Shown piece by piece: positions 16,108-26,341 of a DNA stretch of 60,237 nt. The DNA lies in assembly GCA_028285085.1 (NCBI GenBank), contig JANQQI010000031.1, forward strand, positions 1 to 60,237. The letters are read 5' to 3'. The stretch is from Saprospiraceae bacterium. Lineage in GTDB: Bacteria; Bacteroidota; Bacteroidia; Chitinophagales; Saprospiraceae. The notes under the pieces are model-generated. The model did no database searches. It was not told the origin of the DNA and worked only from the letters and a program-made list of their open reading frames with translations. Each line of letters begins with the position of its first letter. Position 1 is the stretch's first letter. Position numbers and translations under genes: made by a program.

Positions 16108-18528
16108 TTAACTACCACACATCAGGCAATCCGGATCATCCAGATTACAAACCTGACCTTGTGCGGCGTCCATTTCCTCTACTTGATTTAGTGTAGTAGT
16201 TTCATTAGAAGTAGTACCATTAGCGGTGGCACCAACAGCAGCTTTTTGGCCAACGCGCTGATGCTCTTGCTTAAGTGTAAATTTAATCGGATCGACGGCG
16301 GCTTTCGAACGCAAATAGTACATTCCCGTTTTCAATCCACGCTGCCATCCGTAGAAGTGCATAGAAGATAGTTTACCAAAGTTCGGGCTCTCTACGAAGA
16401 GGTTCAAGCTCTGACTTTGACAGATATAAGCACCACGATCAGCCGCCATATCAATGATAACTTTTTGGCTCAATTCGTAGGCTGTTTTATACATTTCTTT
16501 CAATTCTTGCGGAATTTCCGGGATGTTTTGCACAGAACCGTTCGCCGCCATCAGTCGTTGCTTCATGTCCTCATTCCACAAATCCAGGCGAATAAGATCT
16601 TTCAGCAAGTGCTTATTCACGACGATGAACTCACCGGAGAGGGTACGACGGGTGTAAATGTTCGATGTATAAGGTTCAAAACACTCATTGTTGCCCAGAA
16701 TTTGCGAGGTAGAAGCTGTCGGCATTGGCGCTAGCAGCAAGCTATTGCGGACACCGCTCTTTTTAATATCCTTACGCAGACCATCCCAGTCCCAACGATC
16801 ACTTGGCGTAACGCCCCACATATCGAACTGCATTTCACCCTTGCTCATTGGAGAGCCAGGGTATGTCTTGTAGTGACCTTCCTCACTAGCAATTTGGCAA
16901 GATTCGGTCAGAGCTGCGAAATAAATGGTTTCGAAAATATCACGGTTCAACTGACGCGCTTCCGGGCTATCGAAAGCATGACGCATCAACAAGAAGGCAT
17001 CAGCCAATCCTTGTACACCAATACCAATTGGACGGTGGCGCATGTTTGAATTACGCGCTTCCTCAATTGGATAGTAGTTAATGTCGATAACACGATTCAG
17101 GTTGCGTGTAACGACGCGTGAAATTTCGTAAAGGCGTTGGAAATCGTAAGTGCCATCTTCTTGTACAAATTTTGACAAGTTGATAGAAGCCAGATTACAA
17201 ACTGCGACCTCATCCGGTGAAGTGTACTCAATAATTTCCGTACAGAGATTACTTGAACGGATGGTACCGAGGTTTTTCTGATTGGATTTACGGTTTGCAG
17301 CATCTTTATAAAGGATATAAGGCGTACCGGTCTCAATTTGTGATTCCAGAATGGCGAACCACAAATCTTGTGCTTTCACGACCTTACGTGCGCGACCTTC
17401 TTTCTCGTACTTGTGATACAAAGCCTCGAATTCCCCACCGTAGCAGTCGTGTAGACCGGGTGCTTCATTCGGACAGAACAGTGACCACTCCTCATCATTT
17501 TTCACACGCTCCATGAAGAGATCTGAAATCCACATGGCGTAGAACAAGTCACGTGCACGCAACTCTTCCTTACCGTGGTTCTTTTTCAAATCCAGAAAAT
17601 GCTTGATATCTGCATGCCAAGGCTCTAGATAGACCGCAAAAGCACCTTTACGCTTCCCTCCACCTTGATCTACGTAACGCGCCGTATCATTGAATACGCG
17701 CAACATTGGAATGATCCCGTTAGAAGTACCGCCGGTACCTTTGATATAACTACCCTGAGCACGGATATTGTGAATGCTCAGACCAATACCCCCCGCCGAT
17801 TGAGAAATCTTGGCGCAACGAGAAAGCGTCTCGAAAATCCCGGAGATGCTATCTTCAGTCATCGACAGCAAGAAGCAAGAAGAGAGTTGAGGCTTAGGTG
17901 TTCCCGCATTGAACAGCGTTGGCGTCGCGTGGATAAACCACTTTTCAGACATCAGATTGTAGGTATCAATGGCTGATTCAATATCCGTTCCGTGGATACC
18001 CAAAGCTGCACGCATTAGCATATGCTGTGGTCGCTCAACCACATTACCATTCATGCGCAGAAGGTAAGAACGTTCCAGCGTTTTGAAACCAAAATAGTCA
18101 AAGCTATAATCGCGATCGTAGATAATAGCAGAGTCGATGCGATCTTTATTGTCTTGAATAATTTTGTGGGTATCATCACCGATCAAGCCAGCAGATTCAC
18201 CTGTCTTAGGATCGATGTAGTTGTAAAGTGCCTCCATCGTAAGTGAGAAGGACTTGTCTGTGTTTTTGTGTAAGTTAGAAACGGCGATACGAGCAGCTAA
18301 TAAGGCATAATCAGGGTGCTGAGTTGCCATGGTAGCGGCTGTCTCTGCGGCGAGGTTATCCAGTTCGGTCGTCGTAACACCATCGTATAAACCCTGAATC
18401 ACTTTTTTAGCGATTTCAATAGGGCTGACATACTTCTGGGCTAAACCGTAGCAGAGTTTCTTTACTCGCGCCGTGATCTTATCAAAGCTAACGTCTTCAC
18501 GTTTTCCACTTCGTTTTACTACTTGCAT
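16108..18528 (-). CDS. nrdA: Ribonucleoside-diphosphate reductase class Ia, alpha subunit
   Basis: 806 residues. An N-terminal ATP-cone (residues 1-90, [16 protein letters not shown]) gives allosteric activity control. The barrel has the catalytic NLCTEI and CNLASINLS segments, and [17 protein letters not shown] for substrate loops. The C-terminal tail ends CLMCGS, the swinging cysteine pair that passes electrons from thioredoxin, after a flexible Thr/Asn/Gly-rich linker. It reduces ribonucleoside diphosphates to deoxy forms with the beta subunit encoded upstream on the same strand (151 bp gap). Complete and unremarkable. Confidence 0.97.
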   Translation of the reverse strand: MQVVKRSGKREDVSFDKITARVKKLCYGLAQKYVSPIEIAKKVIQGLYDGVTTTELDNLAAETAATMATQHPDYALLAARIAVSNLHKNTDKSFSLTMEALYNYIDPKTGESAGLIGDDTHKIIQDNKDRIDSAIIYDRDYSFDYFGFKTLERSYLLRMNGNVVERPQHMLMRAALGIHGTDIESAIDTYNLMSEKWFIHATPTLFNAGTPKPQLSSCFLLSMTEDSISGIFETLSRCAKISQSAGGIGLSIHNIRAQGSYIKGTGGTSNGIIPMLRVFNDTARYVDQGGGKRKGAFAVYLEPWHADIKHFLDLKKNHGKEELRARDLFYAMWISDLFMERVKNDEEWSLFCPNEAPGLHDCYGGEFEALYHKYEKEGRARKVVKAQDLWFAILESQIETGTPYILYKDAANRKSNQKNLGTIRSSNLCTEIIEYTSPDEVAVCNLASINLSKFVQEDGTYDFQRLYEISRVVTRNLNRVIDINYYPIEEARNSNMRHRPIGIGVQGLADAFLLMRHAFDSPEARQLNRDIFETIYFAALTESCQIASEEGHYKTYPGSPMSKGEMQFDMWGVTPSDRWDWDGLRKDIKKSGVRNSLLLAPMPTASTSQILGNNECFEPYTSNIYTRRTLSGEFIVVNKHLLKDLIRLDLWNEDMKQRLMAANGSVQNIPEIPQELKEMYKTAYELSQKVIIDMAADRGAYICQSQSLNLFVESPNFGKLSSMHFYGWQRGLKTGMYYLRSKAAVDPIKFTLKQEHQRVGQKAAVGATANGTTSNETTTLNQVEEMDAAQGQVCNLDDPDCLMCGS

Positions 18529-18679
18529 AATTGATTTTGTTTGAGGAGTTTGGGAAACTAGTAAACTATCATTCTTCGTGCGTACTCAATAATATGTTCA
18601 GTCGTGTTTCACAGTGTATATTGATAGCAAGGGAGTAACAGTCGACAAACTGCTACTCGCTTGCACCATCATTGCTAAT

Positions 18680-19654
18680 CTAGAAATCTTCGTCTAGGGA
18701 GAAAACCTGCTTATCGCGGTTGGTCATTACACCAGATTTTTGGTAATCACCAACGCGCTTCTCGAAGAAGTTCGTTTTTCCTTGTAGTGAGATCATATCC
18801 ATCCAAGGGAATGGATTTTCTACATTAAATACTTTTTCATTACCGAGGGCGAATAACAAGCGATCCGCTACGAACTCGATATATTGACACATCATATCGG
18901 CATTCATACCAATCAGTTTGACCGGCAAAGCATCAGAGACAAACTCTTTTTCAATGTTCACTGCATCAATAATGACATCGTGGATAGTTTCCTTAGACAG
19001 CTTATTAACTACGTGATCATTGTAGAGTAAACAAGCGAAGTCACAGTGCATACCTTCATCACGGGAGATCAGCTCATTGGAGAAAGACAATCCGGGCATC
19101 AAGCCACGTTTCTTCAACCAGAAGATAGAGCAAAATGAACCGGAGAAGAAAATACCTTCCACGGCAGCGAAAGCGATCAAGCGCTCGGCAAAAGAACCAT
19201 TTTCAATCCAGCGCAAGGCCCAATTGGCTTTCTTTTGTACACACTCCAGATTTTCGATCGCATTGAATAAGTAATTCTTTTCTTCTGGATCCTTGATGTA
19301 GGTATCGATCAACAAAGAATAGGTCTCCGAATGGATATTTTCCATCATGATTTGGAAACCATAAAAGAACTTGGCTTCAGTATATTGCACTTCGCTCACA
19401 AAGTTCTCTGCCAAATTCTCATTGACAATACCATCACTCGCTGCGAAAAATGCCAATACATGCTTGATGAAATGACGCTCATCGTCGTTCAGTTTTTCCC
19501 AATCATTCAGGTCTTGTGATAAATCGATCTCCTCTGCGGTCCAGAAACTGGCTTCAGACTTCTTATACCAAGCCCAAATGTCATTGTGTTGAATAGGAAA
19601 AAGAACAAATCTATTGGGGTTTTCTTTTAGGATTGGTTCAACAACTGCACTCAT
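18680..19654 (-). CDS. nrdB: Ribonucleoside-diphosphate reductase class Ia, beta subunit
   Basis: 324 residues. The di-iron and tyrosyl-radical scaffold is recognisable: the first iron-binding Asp/Glu near [19 protein letters not shown], the helix [15 protein letters not shown] with Glu and His ligands, [15 protein letters not shown], and [13 protein letters not shown] with the last Glu and His. The C-terminal peptide VFSLDEDF is the docking tail for the alpha subunit. It provides the stable radical for nrdA. The order nrdB then nrdA implies a shared transcript starting in the 19655-20088 region. Confidence 0.97.
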   Translation of the reverse strand: MSAVVEPILKENPNRFVLFPIQHNDIWAWYKKSEASFWTAEEIDLSQDLNDWEKLNDDERHFIKHVLAFFAASDGIVNENLAENFVSEVQYTEAKFFYGFQIMMENIHSETYSLLIDTYIKDPEEKNYLFNAIENLECVQKKANWALRWIENGSFAERLIAFAAVEGIFFSGSFCSIFWLKKRGLMPGLSFSNELISRDEGMHCDFACLLYNDHVVNKLSKETIHDVIIDAVNIEKEFVSDALPVKLIGMNADMMCQYIEFVADRLLFALGNEKVFNVENPFPWMDMISLQGKTNFFEKRVGDYQKSGVMTNRDKQVFSLDEDF

Positions 19655-19765
19655 AATAATTCTAACTTTTAAAAATGAAACTATTAAACTTACTTCTCAC
19701 GTCTCATACGAGATCACACAGCGATGACCGCCAAGTGCTGCTCTTATTGTGGTTATGAAGTCGAC

Positions 19766-19795
19766 AAAAAAAAGCAACAGTTGACGTTCAACTGT
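19766..19795 (-). terminator. Hairpin plus U8: corA terminator or nrd attenuator
   Basis: ACAGTTGA (19777-19784) pairs with TCAACTGT (19788-19795) around CGT; on the minus strand, three bases later comes TTTTTTTT (19766-19773). It lies 112 nt upstream of the nrdB start and about 290 nt past the corA stop, so either ending corA read-through or attenuating the nrd leader is possible. Confidence 0.55.
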
Positions 19796-19964
19796 CCTGC
19801 TGTTTTCATTAAGTAAAATTGAAATCTGAGTGATTTTCCCTTCCTATATGTTGCCAGTGCAAGGCAATGTGTGAGGATATAGTGTTTCACTCATAAGTAG
19901 TTTCCTTTTGCTTACACAAGATACAAATGAAATTATTTTGAATCTTGGTAAATTACTAACACTA

Positions 19965-20051
19965 TGTGAATAACTTTGATAAACAATTGATTTTCAACAC
20001 CAATCAATTGTTAACTACTTTTCCACAATGTGGATAACTTATTGTGGATAA
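19965..20051. promoter_or_regulatory. DnaA-box cluster upstream of nrdB
   Basis: Three exact matches to TGTGNATAA (complement of TTATNCACA) at 19965-19973, 20029-20037 and 20043-20051, plus one near match TTTTCCACA at 20019-20027, in an A/T-rich stretch. DnaA is known to regulate nrdAB in Escherichia coli, so control of nrdBA by DnaA is the likeliest reading. Confidence 0.65.
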
Positions 20052-20088
20052 CTTTTGCATGACTTACGCAAATCAATGATAAGATCGC

Positions 20089-21036
20089 CTAGAACAAGCG
20101 TTTACGGCGGAACCACCACGCTAAAAAGAGGCTGACAACAACGGAGAAGATAACGATGTATACGAAAGCGTGAGGATGATTCCGAAAAGGCAAATTGACA
20201 TTCATTCCATACAAACTCGCGACTAAAGTTGGTACCATCAAGATAATGGTGACCAAAGTCAAACGCTGAATCACGATATTGAGATTATTGGAAATGATCG
20301 ACGCGTAGGCCTCCATCGTCCCGTTGAGAATATTGGTATAGACGTTGGCCATTTCCAGTGCCTGACTGTTATCGATGATAATATCTTCGAACAGGTCGGT
20401 CATATCTTCATCGTGCTTGATACCGAGGAAATCGGTCCGCTTCATTTTCATCTTCAACAACTCATTTGAGCTTAAAGAATTCACAAAATACACCAGACTT
20501 TTTTCGATACTCAGCAGCTGTTTAAGTTCTTTGTTCCGACTCGAATCGTACAATTCTTTTTCAATCAGATTGCGCTTGAGGTTGAGCTTTTTCAAACAGG
20601 TGAGAAAGCGATATACATTTTGCTCTAGAATCTGAATCACAAAACGGTTATCGTTGTTCGGACTAAAGTTTTTCACCTTATTATCTAAAAACAACTGCAA
20701 GACCGGATTGTCATGCGAAGTAATCGTAATCGTTTGTTCCGGGGTTAAGATAATCCCAATCGGAACGGTGATATAAATCGCTTCGTTTTCACTATCTATA
20801 TCATTGAGAATCGGTGTATTAACGACAATCAGCCGTACATCTTCCTCAATCTCGTAACGTGAGCGTTCATCGATATCTAAAGAATCGGTAAGGAAATCAA
20901 GCGGCACATCAAAACGCTGAGCCACTTCCTCCAACTCCTCATGACTGAAGGGAGGAGAAATATTCACCCATCTGGCCTCTTCCGGCTCGGAGAACGCTTG
21001 TAGCTGCGTATTGACTTTTCCGTAATATCGAATCAT
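20089..21036 (-). CDS. corA: CorA family magnesium/divalent cation transporter
   Basis: 315 residues from the ATG at 21034-21036 (MIRYYGKVNTQL), preferred over an in-frame upstream ATG at 21120 whose first 28 residues look unstructured. The N-terminal cytoplasmic alpha/beta domain is followed by long coiled helices (about 150-255) and two C-terminal membrane helices. The selectivity motif YGMNVN lies between them, followed by basic RRKRLF at the end. It forms a pentameric Mg2+ channel in the inner membrane. Confidence 0.93.
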   Translation of the reverse strand: MIRYYGKVNTQLQAFSEPEEARWVNISPPFSHEELEEVAQRFDVPLDFLTDSLDIDERSRYEIEEDVRLIVVNTPILNDIDSENEAIYITVPIGIILTPEQTITITSHDNPVLQLFLDNKVKNFSPNNDNRFVIQILEQNVYRFLTCLKKLNLKRNLIEKELYDSSRNKELKQLLSIEKSLVYFVNSLSSNELLKMKMKRTDFLGIKHDEDMTDLFEDIIIDNSQALEMANVYTNILNGTMEAYASIISNNLNIVIQRLTLVTIILMVPTLVASLYGMNVNLPFRNHPHAFVYIVIFSVVVSLFLAWWFRRKRLF

Positions 21037-21185
21037 TGCCGGCTTTATTGTTTGGTGAGTTGAAGGTCGAAACGCGAGGAAAATTCCCGGATCAATGGGC
21101 TTGATTTCAGGCCCTTGCAAACTTACAATTAAAAAGCATTTAGGACAAATCTGCCATTGAGAAAGTCTTCGATCACTTCAATTCA

Positions 21186-21914
21186 TCATTCCCCAGGAGG
21201 ACGAAGCTGTGCCACAAAATACTCATACACTGGCAAGTCCCTGGGACGCCCTTTCCCCCATTGTGGCTGATAGCCTTCTCTGATGCGATAATAATCGGCA
21301 ATGATATCTCCTTGTTGTTCAAAGTTAAAAGCATCGAATCTTTTTTCGAGCTCCCGATGGTAGTACAAAGCTTGCACGCCACCGTAGTTGTAGCCCATTA
21401 AACTTCGCTGAGCTGCCAGCGCTTTTGGCATGTACACCGCACCAAAATTTTGGTATTGCCACACATGCACCAATTCATGCAACAACACGCTGTTAGACAT
21501 TGGTCCCCAGCTGTTAATGAAATGGAAACTCACATAGCAAAAATGGTGTTGCTTTGGGCCAAAAAAGCTGTAGGCATCAATCCGAACACGTCTATAATTG
21601 ATCGAATGACCAAAGACCGTCCGGGCCAATTTGATCTCATCGTCGCTTAGGGATCGGGCATTGAACTTCACGAAGTCCATGCAGGTTTCATAAACCTCTG
21701 CTATTCCTAGTACATCTAGGGTATAAAAGCTTAGCTCGGTCCACCAATAAGCAGAATGGCGCCAGTTAAAACCACGGCTCATCAGGCTGCGCAAACCTGT
21801 AACCCAGTGGCGACTCCATCGCTGCGCACGTCGGGGAAACCATTGGAAAAAGTCCAGACATCGATAAAAAATGGCTTTGACTTTCTGGCTTAACTGAATA
21901 ATGATCCAGTTCAT
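21186..21914 (-). CDS. HELVH zinc-peptidase-like protein
   Basis: 242 residues. The sequence SNSVLLHELVHVWQYQNFG (around 143-161) holds the HExxH zinc motif; a candidate third ligand lies in the EQQGDIIADYY segment around 213. The N-terminal 60 residues are basic and aromatic without a clear signal peptide. The HELVHVWQYQ form resembles small Bacteroidota metalloprotease-like proteins (DUF4157-type), which may or may not be active enzymes. Its stop lies 149 bp upstream of the corA start on the same strand. Substrate unknown. Confidence 0.7.
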   Translation of the reverse strand: MNWIIIQLSQKVKAIFYRCLDFFQWFPRRAQRWSRHWVTGLRSLMSRGFNWRHSAYWWTELSFYTLDVLGIAEVYETCMDFVKFNARSLSDDEIKLARTVFGHSINYRRVRIDAYSFFGPKQHHFCYVSFHFINSWGPMSNSVLLHELVHVWQYQNFGAVYMPKALAAQRSLMGYNYGGVQALYYHRELEKRFDAFNFEQQGDIIADYYRIREGYQPQWGKGRPRDLPVYEYFVAQLRPPGE

Positions 21915-22182
21915 TCGAGCATAGTGCTGATTAAGGGAACCTTGAATCGATTCCCGGAAGTGTTTCTATAGTGGGCTGCCTCCAGGCAATGCTTAAAGTG
22001 ATGTGGGTTTTCTCGCAAAAGGAAACTACACGATCTCATGTAAAACTTTGGGGCACGTCAGGTGTGTCGTAATCATGAAACGTGAAGACAAATGTAGTAC
22101 AAATAATCGGGTGCTATCATTAAAGTTTTCCACAATATTTCCACAAGGAAAAACTTCATTTTAGTAACCCGTTGAGTCCGAA

Positions 22183-23469
22183 TTATTTAAATCGGATTGC
22201 TTTAACCGGCGTAATACGGGTCACGAGATAAGAAGGAATAATTAAAAACACCAAGGTAATGGCAAGTGTCCCCAAATTGAGTAGTAAAATGCTCCACCAA
22301 TTGATTTCAATGGGCGCCACAGATAAGTAGTAATCTTTTTCGGATAAACGAACAATTTCAAAATAATCCTGTAGGAAGCAAAGGCTCAAACCGATTAGAT
22401 TCCCCCATAATAAGCCAATGCAAATAATGTAACCGGCGTAGTAAAGGAAAATCTTCTGTATCCCCCAATTGGTATGCCCCAAAGCCTTCAAAACACCAAT
22501 CATATTAGTTCGCTCCAGGATCAAGATCATCAAAGCGGTAATCATATTAATGATCGACACAATGAGCATCAAACTGAGAATAACGGCTTCATTGATATCT
22601 TGCAGCGCCAACCATTCGAAGATGCTCGGGAATTTAGAGCGAATGGTCTGTGAGAACAAATCATTAGGTAGTTCCTCCATGTAGATATACTCATTGATTG
22701 CCTCAATGTCCCGAATGTCTTCCAAAAAGACTTCAAAACCGCCCACCTCATCAGATCGCCAGCCGGCAAGTTCCTGTAGTACGCGCATATCAACAATCGC
22801 AAACTTACGGTCATACTCTTCCAGCCCGGTCTTATAAATGCCTTTTACCTGAAAACGCAGAGGAACTTGCTCATTTTCCTGCAAAAAGTAAATAATCATG
22901 CGATCTGCTACCTCGAGTCGTAATCGATTAGCGGTTTGCCGAGAAATCAAAATATCACGGGAGGTCGTATCCACCAATTCCAAGCGCTCCCCTTCTTGCA
23001 AGTAATCATTCAGATATTCCCAGTGGAAATCGCGATCTACCCCTTTGAGGATGATCCCTTCAAACTGATCCTTGGTCTTGATGACTCCCGGTTGATTGGC
23101 AAATACCTGGATATGCTTGATGCCTCCATAGGTTTGCCGCTCCACATATTCACCGTCATCATAATCAGAAGGCGCCAGATAAGTAACTTGCCCTAGACTA
23201 TCCAGTGAGGGATAAAAGGTCTGATCTTTAGAAACAGGATAAATTTCGAGGCTGTGTGCCACCCCTGTATCCATGATATGAATATGCCCCCAAAAACCAA
23301 AGATCTTACTACTAATTTCATTTTTGAATCCCCGAATCAGAGAGGTCGCGACAATCATCACCGTGATACTCAGAGCCACCGCAATGATGGCGATCCGAAT
23401 AATCAAACGAGAGAAGGATTGCTGTCCGGCTCCGGCTACTTTACGTGCTATGAAATAGGAAAGATTCAA
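22183..23469 (-). CDS. ABC transporter permease, LolC/LolE (FtsX) type
   Basis: 428 residues: one N-terminal membrane helix (SRLIIRIAIIAVALSITVMIV), a large periplasmic domain (about 45-270), then three helices including MLIVSIINMITALMILILERT and a C-terminal helix before TRITPVKAIRFK. This is the LolC/E architecture for extracting lipoproteins from the inner membrane with a LolD ATPase, which is not next to it. The start is a TTG at 23467-23469 (MNLSYFIARK, the family opening); a stop codon lies four codons upstream and no ATG is available, so the rare start is forced. Confidence 0.88.
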   Translation of the reverse strand: MNLSYFIARKVAGAGQQSFSRLIIRIAIIAVALSITVMIVATSLIRGFKNEISSKIFGFWGHIHIMDTGVAHSLEIYPVSKDQTFYPSLDSLGQVTYLAPSDYDDGEYVERQTYGGIKHIQVFANQPGVIKTKDQFEGIILKGVDRDFHWEYLNDYLQEGERLELVDTTSRDILISRQTANRLRLEVADRMIIYFLQENEQVPLRFQVKGIYKTGLEEYDRKFAIVDMRVLQELAGWRSDEVGGFEVFLEDIRDIEAINEYIYMEELPNDLFSQTIRSKFPSIFEWLALQDINEAVILSLMLIVSIINMITALMILILERTNMIGVLKALGHTNWGIQKIFLYYAGYIICIGLLWGNLIGLSLCFLQDYFEIVRLSEKDYYLSVAPIEINWWSILLLNLGTLAITLVFLIIPSYLVTRITPVKAIRFK

Positions 23470-23712
23470 ATCATCAATTTAGAAAAATTCGAAGCGCAAT
23501 AATACGTAAAATCTACGCTAATTCCTTTGATCGTAAGACGTATCATTAACGATATATGTATTGAATAATTGTAAAGTTTCCCTTTCCCTATTTTCTTGAG
23601 GATTTCAAGGGGGAATATGAAAACACTTTCTTTTTAAAAATGTCAATATAGATTTCTCTGCATAGGTTCGGCAAGAATTAAATTAAAGTGATTGGAAAAA
23701 CTCATGAATGAA

Positions 23713-23744
23713 ACTTTCTCCAATGGGAAAAAGTTATAAATTTG
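23713..23744 (+). promoter_or_regulatory. tyrS promoter, Bacteroidota type
   Basis: A -7 element TAAATTTG (fits TAnnTTTG) at 23737-23744 with a TTTC at the -33 position about 20 bp upstream. It predicts a very short leader before the ATG at 23767. Confidence 0.55.
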
Positions 23745-23766
23745 CTGCCTCAAAACTAGCGCGTTT

Positions 23767-25044
23767 ATGAACTTTTTAGATGAATTAAACTGGCGGGGAA
23801 TGCTTCACCAACTAACCCCGGGAATTGAGCAAGAATTGGAAAAAGGTACCGTTACCGGCTATATCGGTTTCGATCCAACAGCACCTTCACTCACGATTGG
23901 CAACTACGTACAAATCATGCTCTTGAAGCTCTTCCAAAAAGCAGGACATCAACCCATTGTCTTGATGGGAGGAGCAACCGGTCGTATTGGAGACCCTTCT
24001 GGTAAAGATAAAGAACGCGAACTAAAAAGCTACGATGAGCTAGATCGCAACCTCGCTCATCAGGTCGCACAAGTTAAGCGCCTGCTTGATTTTGAGGGCG
24101 TTCCTAATCCAGCGATTCTAGCCAATAATCTGGATTTTTATAAAAATATGAACGTGCTGGATTTCCTGCGTGATGTTGGAAAAACCTTGACGGTCAACTA
24201 TATGATGAGCAAAGAATCGGTAAAAAAACGGATTGATATTGGCCTGTCTTTTACCGAATTCAGTTACCAATTACTGCAAGCTTACGATTTTCAATGTCTG
24301 TACGAACAGCACAATTGCCAGTTGCAAATGGGGGGCTCCGATCAGTGGGGTAACATTACTTCCGGTACAGAATTTATCCGACGGAATACCGAAGGTAAAG
24401 CCTACGCCATTACCACTCCCCTGCTGACCAAGGCAGATGGCAGTAAGTTTGGTAAATCCGAAAAAGGGAACCTCTGGCTCGATCCGAATATGACTTCGCC
24501 TTATGAATTCTATCAGTTTTGGGTACGAGCCAACGACGCCGATGTGCCAAAGTTTATGCGCTATTTTACACTCCGCTCGAAAGAAGAAGTGGAATCACTG
24601 GAAGCCGAATTTGCGGATCAACCTCAGCGCTTGAAGGAACTCTTAGCAGAAGAACTAACCGTTCGTATCCACGGTGAAGAAGCTTTTGCCGGTGCTCAAA
24701 AAGTGTCGCGTTTGATGTTCCAGAAAACAGATAAGGCTACCTTGCTATCACTCACCGAGTCTGATTTGCAAACGATTGCCACTGAGCTCCAAGATAATAC
24801 CTTTGAAGTGGCTCCTGCAGTATTGCAAAACGGTGCTAATATTATTGACCTCCTGGCTGAAGCTACACAGATTGTTGGCTCCAAAGGAGATGCCCGTCGT
24901 GCCATCAAAGGAAATGCGATTGCCGTTAATAAAGATAAGATCAGTTCACACGAAACGAACATCGATACCACCCATTTGCTCCATGGTAAATACTTGTTTA
25001 TTGAAAATGGCCGTAAAAATAAATATGTGGTAATTGTGGCATAA
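23767..25044 (+). CDS. tyrS: Tyrosyl-tRNA synthetase
   Basis: 425 residues. The class I HIGH-equivalent is in APSLTIGNYVQ, the tyrosine pocket includes GYIGFDPT and QLLQAYDF, and KFGKSEKGNLWLD is the KMSKS-equivalent loop in the form normal for TyrRS. The C-terminal S4-like RNA-binding domain starts near 355 (SKGDARRAIKGNAIAVNK). It charges tRNA-Tyr. Complete. Confidence 0.97.
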   Translation: MNFLDELNWRGMLHQLTPGIEQELEKGTVTGYIGFDPTAPSLTIGNYVQIMLLKLFQKAGHQPIVLMGGATGRIGDPSGKDKERELKSYDELDRNLAHQVAQVKRLLDFEGVPNPAILANNLDFYKNMNVLDFLRDVGKTLTVNYMMSKESVKKRIDIGLSFTEFSYQLLQAYDFQCLYEQHNCQLQMGGSDQWGNITSGTEFIRRNTEGKAYAITTPLLTKADGSKFGKSEKGNLWLDPNMTSPYEFYQFWVRANDADVPKFMRYFTLRSKEEVESLEAEFADQPQRLKELLAEELTVRIHGEEAFAGAQKVSRLMFQKTDKATLLSLTESDLQTIATELQDNTFEVAPAVLQNGANIIDLLAEATQIVGSKGDARRAIKGNAIAVNKDKISSHETNIDTTHLLHGKYLFIENGRKNKYVVIVA

Positions 25045-25766
25045 ACATACTTGTTGACATTGTGCAACTGATATTTTTTCATTACATTTGAAATGCAAAC
25101 TCTCCTCTTAAATTAAAATCTCCGATAAACACCGGGGGTTATATGCCTAAGCGTATAAACCACTAAGCTGATTGCTTAAAAGACTGGGAACAGATGATGA
25201 CACGTATAGTTATGTCATTTGTTGTCGCGTAGTGTAATACTATGAGATCAGTGGTTCAGGATGAAATGTTCAATAAAAGTTGATGCAAAATGAATCCTTT
25301 TTCGTAATATTCGTATATTAATCGAAGCGAAAGGGATGAAAACTCAACTATTCAATTGAATTTCTTCGCTTTACATCAGTCTCAGCACTTCACGATAGAC
25401 TTGATCCAAACACCTAAAAAACACGCAGTACGATGTTTTCTACGTAACTCATATACCACGTAGAGAGAGATCGAAAACTTACAGCTTTGACAAATGAGTA
25501 TTGACCAACTTCCTTCCGGGGAAGTTAATGTCGTATTCTTAAGCAGAGCTAGTCAAGATTGGGCTAAAACCAGCTCAGTCCACATTTCGGTCCAATGGAT
25601 CAACGACTATAATCTTCTTCGGGATAAGACTATTGGGTAGGGAATAACCAAGGGCATAACGACTCTGTGCGAGTACGTTTAGCGCTTAGGGTATTAATTT
25701 TTATTTATTTAACATTAAAAATACAAACTACCAATTGTACACTAAAAAGTAAAAAGCATTATTAAT
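25045..25766. other. Long intergenic region, possibly structured
   Basis: 722 bp with no coding signal on either strand. It holds a hairpin AACTTCC/GGAAGTT (25507-25526) and, around 25610-25660, a stretch that can fold: CCAAT/ATTGG outside and ATAATCTT/AAGACTAT (one mismatch) inside, around CTTCGGGAT. The last 100 bp before the 25767 gene is A/T-rich and should contain its promoter. A structured RNA or a decayed gene are both possible. Confidence 0.4.
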
Positions 25767-26339
25767 ATGAGTGACAACAAAGTAAAATCATTTTGGAATG
25801 AGCAATGGGCGCCAGTGACTTTTGAGGGGCCGACTAAAAATTGCACCTACGCCATTTCGAATTTTGGACGCATTAAGAGTGTCCATAAGAAAACTGGCCG
25901 TGAAAACTTATTAAAAGGAGCCGTTGTCAATCGAGGCTTACGCATCCTCAATGTCAAGCTCGCCGACAGCTCTACGGGCTACGCCTATGTTCATCGCTTT
26001 GTAGCGGAACAATTCCTGGACAGGCCGTCCGAAGAACACGATTGTGTGATTCACGTCGATTTTGATAAGGACAATAATAAGTGGAATAACCTGAAATGGG
26101 TCACCGAAGCGGAGTGGAAAGCACACGTCCAGCAATCGCCTAAGTATAAGCAAGGGCGCGAAAAACGGGCGAAAAGCTACAAACTAACGGAAGCCAAGGT
26201 GCGCATTATGAAAAAGATGCTGGCTAATAAACAGAACAAGCGGAAGATCATTGCGCGTAAGTTCGACGTCAGTGAATCTTTGGTGCGTCGTATCGAGAAG
26301 GGCCAATATTGGAGTCACGTCAAAGTTGAAGATGAATAG
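25767..26339 (+). CDS. NUMOD4 / HNH-endonuclease-like protein with C-terminal HTH
   Basis: 190 residues. Residues 10-60 match NUMOD4 (EQWAPVTFEG, YAISNFGRIKS), a DNA-binding module of homing-type nucleases. Residues 70-120 form an HNH-like ββα core: YVHRFVAEQFL, then IHVDFDKDNNKWNNLKWVT, where His and the NN/NL residues are kept but the usual NH pair reads IH. The tail (about 140-185) is a lysine-rich HTH like those of resolvase or sigma-type proteins (RKIIARKFDVSESLVRRIEKG). It probably nicks or binds DNA. It is free-standing, with no intron or intein evident in tyrS upstream. Confidence 0.8.
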   Translation: MSDNKVKSFWNEQWAPVTFEGPTKNCTYAISNFGRIKSVHKKTGRENLLKGAVVNRGLRILNVKLADSSTGYAYVHRFVAEQFLDRPSEEHDCVIHVDFDKDNNKWNNLKWVTEAEWKAHVQQSPKYKQGREKRAKSYKLTEAKVRIMKKMLANKQNKRKIIARKFDVSESLVRRIEKGQYWSHVKVEDE

Positions 26340-26341
26340 CT

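Larger units (their letters stand above)
19655..20088 (-). promoter_or_regulatory. nrdBA upstream region
   Basis: 434 bp with no gene. From nrdB outward it holds a palindrome with a U-tract (19766-19795), two weak NrdR-box-like half sites (TGTGAGGATATAGTGT at 19870-19885 and ACACAAGATACAAATG at 19914-19929), a 9-bp inverted repeat CAATTGATT/AATCAATTG (19984-19992, 20002-20010) and a DnaA-box cluster (19965-20051). The spacing of the NrdR-like sites (44 bp start to start) is not the usual three or four helical turns, so that call is tentative. Confidence 0.5.

Noticed and set aside
19965-20051. Chromosomal origin
   Set aside because: Only three to four DnaA boxes, no unwinding element with clear 13-mers and no dnaA, dnaN or gidA nearby; nrd regulation explains the cluster better, though skew was not computed.
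24440-24480. Non-canonical KFGKS in TyrRS as a defect
   Set aside because: TyrRS normally uses KFGKS/T in place of KMSKS.
25580-25680. Group I intron core next to an HNH gene
   Set aside because: GACTAT occurs as a direct rather than inverted repeat, so the P7 pairing cannot form, and tyrS upstream is intact.
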